DNA of 64,000 bases from Hofstenia miamia (taxonomy: Eukaryota; Xenacoelomorpha; Acoela). The position numbers were made by a program, and so were the translations under genes. The notes beneath the pieces are model-generated. The model was not told where the DNA came from and made no database searches. It worked only from the letters and a program-made list of their open reading frames with translations. The stretch is taken from contig SCFE01000056.1 in NCBI GenBank assembly GCA_004352715.1, positions 1,636,863 to 1,700,862 of the forward strand, given 5' to 3'. This document shows positions 59,488 through 64,000 of this stretch, piece by piece (the stretch's first letter is position 1; each line of letters begins with the position of its first letter).

Positions 59488-62400
59488 TCTGGTGTACAGT
59501 AATGATACATGCAGATGAATTGATATTTTCAGGTGAAAGAAATTGGCTGGATTATATAATTAAAGAATTTTGTAATCAGTTCACAGTGGGAAAAATACTT
59601 TAAGCTAATAATCATTGGGTTAAATTTCTGGGAATGAGTTTACGAAAAAAAATTACCGGTTTTGATTTATCTAAGGAAGATTACATAAACACGTTATGTG
59701 AAATTGATAATCTATCGAATTATCGTACTGCAACTAGCAAACTGCTTTGTATATCAGCTGTTAGTCGTCCTGACATTAGTCTTGAAGTTGCTAAGATGCT
59801 ATCACAAAATTGTTCTCCAAGTGAATTTTGGCTTCATAAAGTTAACAAATTAATACGTTCTTTGAAACATGAAAGCCTATTTTTGTCATTTACCAGGAGT
59901 TCGCATAATGATTCACTAGATTTATATTCTGACGCGTCTTTCGGCAATCCCAGCTGGGGAGAATTTATGTTGTCCAGGGGCCCCGATTTCATATTTTGGT
60001 ACTCGAAAAAGTTACACAGAACTACCCGTAGCGCGCTATCAGCAGAAACCATAGCGTTAGTTGATGCGTTGGACTCATCATGCCGTATTCGACATATTAT
60101 TTATGCTATTATTGGTCAATAGCTTACTATTAAAGTGTTAACAGACTCTTAATCACTGGTTTGCGGTGTTCAATCTTGCGGTATCCATCGTTCGGACTAG
60201 ACACTGAATTTTATTGATAGTAAATCCATGTTAGCAGATGGTTTGACAAAGTTTAGCAAATTTTCCAAATCAACAATTCAGGAACTGGTTTGGTCATGAA
60301 GGAAGAAGTGGGGAATGTGAACTTCGCATGCTACAAACAACCTGTTAACAGTCTGGTTATAATTTGTTTTAAGCATTATATTTTTAATTAGATGCAAACG
60401 ACCGTACAATAAGGTCATACAGGGCTACTTAATATGTTAGGAAGGCCCTGGGTCATATTTTTATTTGTGTTATAATTTTACAATAGCCACATAGTATCCT
60501 GCGCATTTAAATGTCTTTAGACGTATTCTCTTGGTTCGACAGAACAAATAACATATACTAGATTTGATCATTAACTCAACAAAAAGCTCTCGAAAAGTTC
60601 ACAAAATTGATTAGGAGCTGTTTGTATACGAAACGGAAGTCTCCGAATAAGGGCTTTTGCTTTTCCATATTTTATACACGTCAAACGTTCAACAAGATGC
60701 TTGACATCTAGAAAATCATGTAAATAAAAACTTTTTTATGATGATTTCAAATTTCGAATACTTATAGTTTATGATGATAAATAGGTATCACATGAGATAT
60801 TTTCAAGTGAGATGTATAGACCATAGATTTTGTAAATTTGGTCATCCATAAAGTACAGAAAAATTTGAAAATTAAATGTTTAGTATGACATATGAAAACA
60901 AGAGTGGCAGAGCTCCTAAGTATTAATATTATAAATTGAATGAAGAAATTCCCATGGAATTTGATTCAGTAAGTTGTGAAATAGGCTGTAAAAATTCTTT
61001 CCCTAATATGGCGAAATCGTTGTCACTGTAATTAAAAGGTAAATTTTTTGAAAATTATATTTTGGGAAGCACGCGCCATCAGCAATATCACCAACACGCG
61101 TTCTTAATCCAGGAACCTTCTTAAGTGTAGAATTAAAAAATTCTTTCATTGTAATTGTCAAAATCAGTGTGCACTTAAACTTTGGACAGATGTAAAAATA
61201 TTGTCGGATGGAAGATTGCCAATTACAGGAATATAATCCAGTAAATAGTCATAAATTGTTTGTTAATAAAACCAAAAATCATGTAACCCAATGATATAAT
61301 TAATCATTGAAACTATATGAATAAGAAACATCAGTGCATATTTGAAAAATCTATTTTCTAAATAATAAAAATTTAAAATTGTAAAATATTTTAATAGAAA
61401 AAATACTTTGTTATTTTGAGGTCATCAACTTTGCAATCAAACAAGTTAGCCATCATCCGAAGATTATCTTGCTCGATGAGTTCAACTTCATCTTGAAGTA
61501 CTTTGACCTCGTCCATGTACGAATTTTTCTTAAAAAATATAATTACTCTAAAGAAGAACAATGGCTTTATAAAGAGATTCATTTTAACGATAATGACAGT
61601 GCTTACAAAAAAATATAAAATGAAGCATGAAGAACTTTATGAGCATCATTAGACAGAATTTGTATTGGAATTTCCAAATATTGGAAAATAAAATTAGTAA
61701 GTTTAATACTACCTAAATGTTTATCCTAAAAAGTTTTAGTTATCAAACAGATCAACGTAATATCAAATTTATAATTGGAGATGCTTACAAAATCAGCTAA
61801 GACGACAGAAATACTTAACATTGGTAAAAGAGGTGGAATATGAAAAAATCGTCCCTAAAATTCGACGTAATTAAACTAAAAATATTTACTTCATTTTTTA
61901 ACCACTCGTGATCCTTCATTTCGTTGGTATCTTGTTTATCCATATTTCTAATCGCTTCGTTGGCAGCAGCTTCTTTTACTGATGTTATTGTCTTATTAGT
62001 ATGAAAAGTTACATCTGTTTTGGTTTTTGTAAGTACCTTGGCCAAGAACTCTAAATATGTGGAGGGTGAATTCACAAAAGTTACACCGGGGAATGTACAT
62101 CACAAATTAATATTAGAATTTTAATGGTGATAGAAATTAATCACTATACGCATTTAGCAACATTGTTATGTGAATGCATGCAATTTTTCATGTATACTTT
62201 GCTAAATTCAGTAGAGCGGCAATTTTGGAGGAATAAGATGTAGAGTTTAGAAGTTCAGCCAACTCTGATAAATAATACTTTCCTATTTTCTTTACATCTT
62301 CAGTCAATAATGAAGCAATGAAACTTGATTGATTGATTTGCTAAAGATTATGAAACGAAAAGATTGAAAGAATTAAAGTGATCAAATAAATAATGGAAAA

Positions 62401-63755
62401 TAAAGTGAGCAATGCGTGTCAAATAAATACAAGTGGACATCAAGTGCCCAATGGAGAGAGTGGAGAGCAATAAACACCAGCTCTTTCAGTACTTTTGCTG
62501 CACACTCAAGGAAATTTCATCTAAAAACGGGGACTAGATACTTAAAAGTTGAACTTTGAACCAAAGTACGAATTCAAATTCTAGGTAAGATACAATGGCG
62601 AATTAGCGGATGTCTTGAATTTTGTAATGAGCCTACATTAAAATCACATTTCAAAATTACAGTAGTTGAAGAAAATCCCAATTTTTGGATTTATTGTAAT
62701 TATTATGTTTTTGGCAACATCAAAAATTACAAATGGAGATGATTTTTTTTAATAGGAAAACAATAAACTTGTTAATGATGCTACAAATGACTAGCATCAA
62801 TATCGTTAGTATTCTTGCCAAAGTGAAATATACACTGACAGAACCTAATATTGAATAAATGTTAAAATCACATTTCAAAATTACAGTAGTTGAAGAAAAT
62901 CCCAATTTTTGGATTTATTGTAATTATTATGTTTTTGGCAACATCAAAAATTACAAATGGAGATGATTTTTTTTAATAGGAAAACAATAAACTTGTTAAT
63001 GATGCTACAAATGACTAGCATCAATATCGTTAGTATTCTTGCCAAAGTGAAATATACACTGACAGAACCTAATATTGAATAAATGTTAAAATCACATTTC
63101 AAAATTACAGTAGTTGAAGAAAATCCCAATTTTTGGATTTATTGTAATTATTATGTTTTTGGCAACATCAAAAATTACAAATGGAGATGATTTTTTTTAA
63201 TAGGAAAACAATAAACTTGTTAATGATGCTACAAATGACTAGCATCAATATCGTTAGTATTCTTGCCAAAGTGAAATATACACTGACAGAACCTAATATT
63301 GAATAAATGTTAAAATCACATAAATTACCAATGAACTAAAATGACACTGTTTAGTTATAGTAAATCGAAGTTTAAAACAAGAAATATCAGCATAGCAAAA
63401 CAAAAAACAACCATACAATCCATTTCTATAATGAAATATATAAAGGTAAATGAAAATTTAGTAAAGTATACAAATACACAGTAAAGATGTATTCGTGATG
63501 GTCTCCTTTAAACGCACACCACAAACACACTTTTTAATAAGAATATATTATTTTACTAGTTAGATTTCTTTCAAAAAATCTACAAACCGGACATTTCATC
63601 AAAGGTGTTCTGCATGTCTTGAAGTTCTTGTTCGTAGAGTAAAATTTTATTCTTATCAGCTACGCTGCCAACATCGCGATACTCCCTCCAATAGTCTAGA
63701 ACCTTATGCTCATCTTCCACCTCTTTTTCTTTTCTTTTGATTTCGTTACCCAGCT
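39045..63755 (-). CDS. ccdc83: CCDC83 orthologue, coiled-coil protein, 5-prime end beyond window
   Basis: Six exons on the minus strand: 63755-63588, 62050-61890, 61528-61407, 58375-58110, 41109-41024, 39212-39045. Each is bounded by AG and GT, and all five junctions keep phase, giving about 322 residues to the stop. Matches to vertebrate CCDC83, from memory: DYWREYRDVGS (EYWEEYKNVGS), HEWLKNE (NDWLKKE), NLFDCKVDDLKI (QLSNCRLVDLKI), KKLFLTQ (RRLYLTQ), NYLKLGPVEIKLL (DYVNLGPLGVKLM). The first three exons form the end of a long coiled coil; the fourth is Ser/Glu-rich and disordered; the last carries the conserved LGP block. The molecular role is poorly known; the family is associated with testis and ciliated cells. 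Introns are 1.5, 0.4, 3.0, 16 and 1.8 kb and hold a nested 7TM gene and many repeats. Confidence 0.87.
39213..40853. other. ccdc83 last intron, left part
   Basis: Intron sequence. Short frames at 40471-40721 have no support. No repeat was recognised. Confidence 0.5.
40854..42766. repeat. Direct 956-bp duplication around a single N
   Basis: 40854-41809 and 41811-42766 are essentially identical and meet at the N at 41810. Each includes the acidic ccdc83 exon and the left part of the palindromic element. The first copy ends in ctgtgtttg and the second continues this as ctgtgtttgtcttg, as expected for an unmerged contig overlap. Confidence 0.85.
41024..41109 (-). CDS. ccdc83: ccdc83 acidic exon (also duplicated at 41981-42066)
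   Basis: 86 nt. Acceptor aattatttag, donor GTAAGT. Joined to the previous exon it reads SEEEEETINAGDGLADN and ends ENENID. An identical copy at 42066-41981 lies across the single N at 41810 and is probably the same locus assembled twice. Confidence 0.75.
42447..43398. mobile_element. MITE-like element with palindromic 121-bp satellite
   Basis: The outer ends are inverted: aatttcttaaggc at 42447-42459 and gcctttaagaaatt at 43384-43397. The interior from about 42850 holds four or more units of 121 bp. Each contains a near-palindrome (cgatttaatcg ... cgattaaatcg, with ctacac/gtgtag flanks) plus a spacer with gacaaagttgggtg. One unit in reverse orientation is at 42470-42600. No ORF. This looks like a non-autonomous DNA element whose internal repeats have expanded. 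Confidence 0.6.
43399..45586 (+). other. Degenerate coding-like frames, unassigned
   Basis: Within the ccdc83 intron a chain of plus-strand frames looks protein-like: 44502-44711 (GVNLIPWIGLDTANSCKRMY, then INEGRIFAPDLNVKLF), its continuation 44712-44850 after a stop (NYLQNKLEDNNAIIHDLSKK), 45098-45349 (ESLFVELSRSIWKIHVLVCD) and 45361-45492 (FVIPEFDVFVIDIPNRTKFY). Stops separate them and there is no recognised motif. They could be one decayed ORF of a mobile element or captured gene. The minus-strand frame at 43956-43738 is probably a shadow. Confidence 0.25.
45588..46145. repeat. Extra copy of 48214-48772, bounded by single Ns
   Basis: Nearly identical to 48214-48772 (one A fewer) and flanked by N at 45587 and 46146. 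The 60 bp before the first N (from ataactttctaaag) repeat right after the second N. So this piece seems to have been placed wrongly between two overlapping contig ends. It contains no gene I can name; a 46-codon frame reading SVKIGFSIICYKISKRTPGD is present in both copies. Confidence 0.75.
46207..47049. other. No feature seen
   Basis: ccdc83 intron sequence. No supported gene or repeat. Confidence 0.5.
47050..48173 (+). mobile_element. Tc1-like element, degenerate
   Basis: Inverted ends begin cagtagggag at the left and finish ctccctactg at the right, with further complementarity inwards (aaattattaaggacag). They are flanked by TA at 47048-47049 and 48174-48175. The transposase on the plus strand starts MGRKRDLTRSK (47411). 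It then jumps, through a deletion, to VMVWGCMSFHGTGSLH and FIFEQDNAPTHTAK (second catalytic D), then NLIQWPG, and after unrelated sequence ends NLVDSMPRRIENFIRNKGNM. The DNA-binding domain, the first D and the catalytic E block are missing, so it is inactive. Length is 1124 bp. Confidence 0.88.
49460..49750 (+). pseudogene. hAT transposase C-terminal scrap, third type
   Basis: Reads ESYTNNLQLSCQTTR, then NSLVSVNIERVFSVF, a stop after LLPK, and NWTVENLVKHLI. The S-V-x-x-ER-x-FS block followed by a TVENL helix is the C-terminal signature of hAT transposases. The wording differs from the other two hAT remnants in the window. No upstream domain was recognised. Confidence 0.6.
49751..50822. other. 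No firm feature
   Basis: Intron sequence. Frames at 50225-50440 (+) and 50787-50545 (-) have no family or splice support. A good acceptor-like site (ctgctttttattgcag, minus strand, near 50590) stands alone. Confidence 0.45.
50823..52212. repeat. 126-bp tandem repeat, 11 copies
   Basis: Starting from caatttataacttttacttg at 50823, the unit recurs every 126 bases up to 52209, giving 11 copies that look identical by eye. There are stops in all frames of the unit on both strands. Each unit contains an acceptor-like acttgtag and, 29 bases on, a donor-like gtaagaag (first unit: 50846-50874 between them). It lies inside the ccdc83 intron in antisense relation to the gene. Confidence 0.95.
52213..52669. 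other. No feature seen
   Basis: Intron sequence between the tandem array and the Tc1-like derivative. Confidence 0.5.
52670..53168 (-). mobile_element. Short Tc1/mariner-type derivative with TIRs
   Basis: Inverted ends of 25 bp start CAGCCTTGT(T/G)CATAATAG and are flanked by TA (52668-52669 and 53169-53170). Length is 499 bp. On the minus strand an open frame of 111 codons (53014-52679) carries LKQISLIISHYKRAGQIGPF, then KSGRPSKTT, the helix-turn-helix and GRP linker of a Tc1-like transposase, and runs to the left end without a catalytic domain. It is therefore a truncated, non-autonomous copy that has kept only the DNA-binding half. Confidence 0.8.
53171..55843. other. No firm feature
   Basis: Intron sequence with a (TTA)n run near 53255-53276. 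Short frames at 53642, 54102 and 55344 have no support. From about 55725 onward, similarity to 37430-37536 shows the shared flank of the 7TM family. Confidence 0.5.
55844..55857 (+). promoter_or_regulatory. Conserved splice-acceptor-like site before 7TM gene 2
   Basis: cttatcttcgctag, 24 bases before the ATG; the counterpart of 6411-6424 and 37513-37526. Confidence 0.45.
55882..56652 (+). CDS. Seven-transmembrane protein, lineage-specific family, member 2
   Basis: Single frame of 256 residues, MCEQIITFF at the start and CKEIL at the end. Seven hydrophobic segments are placed as in the gene at 6457. Conserved blocks include MLTGFTQMILISEIYAV (41-57), ANSLQSSF, KSILYKKVF, DWQYLLT, RTITAIALIVLAYRKS, LLQ-ATIILIYNVFRTSILWL and GSFELL-x-DS-x-IIYLLLIRK. 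The two intact genes are similar end to end, with most changes conservative and in the loops and the first helix, which fits maintained protein function. It lies on the plus strand inside the large intron of ccdc83 (minus), so it is a nested antisense gene. Function unknown; a receptor role is inferred from topology only. Confidence 0.75.
   Translation: MCEQIITFFHVSFYGLIAIIVIIIGILTVKKLQGIKAKNGMLTGFTQMILISEIYAVAMLILTNFFALSKIQEIPLHLIVGANSLQSSFVLLLTLTLLSEFEKSILYKKVFRKDWQYLLTIGFFVLIAQHASSWYINEKSLMRLLFFMSIIRTITAIALIVLAYRKSRMMNQDSFEFKLLQVATIILIYNVFRTSILWLQSYYLLLSFGFMTVCYLGIIFKMLGSFELLCDSTIIYLLLIRKSNCLEPQESCKEIL
56653..58109. other. No feature seen
   Basis: Intron sequence between the nested 7TM gene and the ccdc83 exon. 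Confidence 0.5.
58110..58375 (-). CDS. ccdc83: ccdc83 low-complexity exon
   Basis: 266 nt. Acceptor ccattcttttag, donor G-GTGCGT (a GTATTT four bases on is an alternative, but only the first gives the right phase for the next exon). Starts KKLFLTQFDDD, then a Ser/Lys/Glu-rich stretch with SVKSQRPKSATLK. Confidence 0.8.
58376..59499. other. No gene; TA microsatellites
   Basis: ccdc83 intron. TA runs lie at 59155-59176 and 59452-59486, with a single N at 59449 just before the second, so the two runs may mark a collapsed or misjoined repeat. Confidence 0.6.
59500..60310 (+). pseudogene. Ty1/copia pol remnant (RT end and RNase H)
   Basis: Starts with MIHADELIFSGE, the end of a copia reverse transcriptase palm (usually VDDL; here HADE), then a stop, WVKFLGMSLRKK and, in a 162-codon frame (59634-60122), TATSKLLCISAVSRPDISLE, LYSDASFGN, FWYSKKLH, and RSALSAETIALVDALDSSC. 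After a stop come LTIKVLTDS and MLADGLTKF, the end of copia RNase H. Order and motifs fit Ty1/copia. The AETLALVDA form of the RNase H block is typical of copia elements of animals and protists. The piece is truncated at the 5-prime end and lies in a ccdc83 intron. Confidence 0.85.
60311..61406. other. No feature seen
   Basis: ccdc83 intron. No supported gene or repeat. Confidence 0.5.
61407..61528 (-). CDS. ccdc83: ccdc83 coiled-coil exon with VDDLKI
   Basis: 122 nt. Acceptor attttttaag, donor GTATTT. Reads KNSYMDEVKVLQDE, then NLRMMANLFDCKVDDLKIT. It is the same length as the vertebrate segment between LKKE and LKI. Confidence 0.85.
61890..62050 (-). CDS. ccdc83: ccdc83 coiled-coil exon
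   Basis: 161 nt. Acceptor atatttag, donor GTAAAT. Reads FLAKVLTKT at the start and HEWLKNE at the end. The joint with the previous exon gives MSEF, matching the MSE-H context of vertebrate CCDC83. Confidence 0.85.
62638..63320. repeat. 224-bp tandem repeat, 3 copies
   Basis: Units start with ttaaaatcacatttcaaaat at 62638, 62862 and 63086, with a short fourth start at 63310. The copies appear identical. It lies in a ccdc83 intron. The repeated 61-codon minus-strand frame is a by-product. Confidence 0.93.
63588..63755 (-). CDS. ccdc83: ccdc83 exon with WREYRDVGS
   Basis: Acceptor AG at 63757-63756 (a second AG two bases on is also usable), donor GT at 63587-63586. Coiled-coil sequence ending DEMS, leaving one base of the next codon. 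This is the most upstream exon in the window. Confidence 0.85.
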
Positions 63756-64000
63756 CTAAAATATTTAGAGTTGATCAGTAGAAGTTCAAAATAATGCCAA
63801 GCCAAAACAATAATACCAAATTGCCACATTTTCTATGTGAAAGACTATTAATAAAAGTATACGACTTTTATCGTATTAATAGATATAGAATGTTAATTGC
63901 CATAGTTTTCGGGCTATAAGATGTACATAAAATAAACATATTTGTAAAAAAAGGCAATGCGCTTTATATTATGGTGTGTCCTATTGTCCGAAAAATATCG
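63756..64000. other. ccdc83 intron, running out of window
   Basis: Sequence upstream of the first visible ccdc83 exon. Further 5-prime exons are expected beyond the window. Confidence 0.6.

Noticed and set aside
1-64000. tRNA, rRNA or other structural RNA genes
   Set aside because: No cloverleaf with A and B boxes or rRNA-like stretch was seen by eye; a covariance search would be needed to be certain.

Overview
This is an AT-rich (roughly 70 percent by eye), gene-poor, repeat-dense scaffold fragment from an invertebrate animal. The signs are spliced exons with GT/AG boundaries, one conserved animal gene (ccdc83), and a broad eukaryotic mobile-element load: Tc1, mariner, three kinds of hAT remnant, Ty3/gypsy, Ty1/copia and a CR1/L2-like LINE. 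I cannot name the phylum. CCDC83 is known mainly from ciliated or flagellated animals, which argues weakly against nematodes. Nothing looks bacterial or plasmid-derived.

Host genes. (1) The minus strand from beyond 64000 down to 39045 encodes the C-terminal three quarters or so of a CCDC83 orthologue in six exons with matching phases (63755-63588, 62050-61890, 61528-61407, 58375-58110, 41109-41024, 39212-39045). (2) A small lineage-specific family of intronless, seven-helix membrane proteins on the plus strand has two intact members (6457-7239 and 55882-56652), a decayed copy (37537-38267) and a 5-prime fragment (24102-24167, minus). The copy at 55.9 kb lies inside the 16-kb intron of ccdc83, and the pseudogene lies just past the ccdc83 3-prime end. 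All copies share a pyrimidine-rich AG splice-acceptor-like site shortly before the start codon. (3) A candidate terminal exon of an unidentified plus-strand gene sits at 841-971.

Region by region. 0-6.4 kb: a large inverted repeat made of hAT-like transposase remnants, with a fold-back element inserted in one arm. 6.4-7.2 kb: 7TM gene. 7.7-8.2 kb: gypsy integrase remnant. 9.1-9.3 kb: broken copy of a conserved protein domain of unknown function. 9.4-16.8 kb: a minus-strand CR1/L2-like LINE (esterase-type ORF1, 2A-like motif, endonuclease, reverse transcriptase, 3-prime end with microsatellite tail), split by Tc1-like and gypsy material and by three N gaps. 16.5-18.8 kb: an unmerged contig overlap. 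18.8-26.2 kb: more copies of the hAT-associated repeats, again in inverted arrangement. 27.9-29.2 kb: mariner with an internal gap. 29.9-30.7 kb: BED-type hAT remnant. 30.7-32.5 kb: gypsy pol end with an insertion. 34.5-35.1 kb: internally deleted mariner-like element. 37.5-38.3 kb: 7TM pseudogene. 39-64 kb: ccdc83, its introns holding a palindromic satellite-like element (42.4-43.4), degenerate ORFs (43.4-45.5), a Tc1 copy (47.0-48.2), a hAT scrap (49.5), an 11-copy 126-bp tandem repeat (50.8-52.2), a Tc1 deletion derivative (52.7-53.2), the nested 7TM gene, a copia remnant (59.5-60.3) and a 3-copy 224-bp tandem repeat (62.6-63.3).

Assembly caution. Nine isolated single Ns mark contig joins. 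At several of them the sequence on both sides is duplicated, so the doubled ccdc83 exon and several apparent tandem duplications are probably unmerged overlaps rather than biology.
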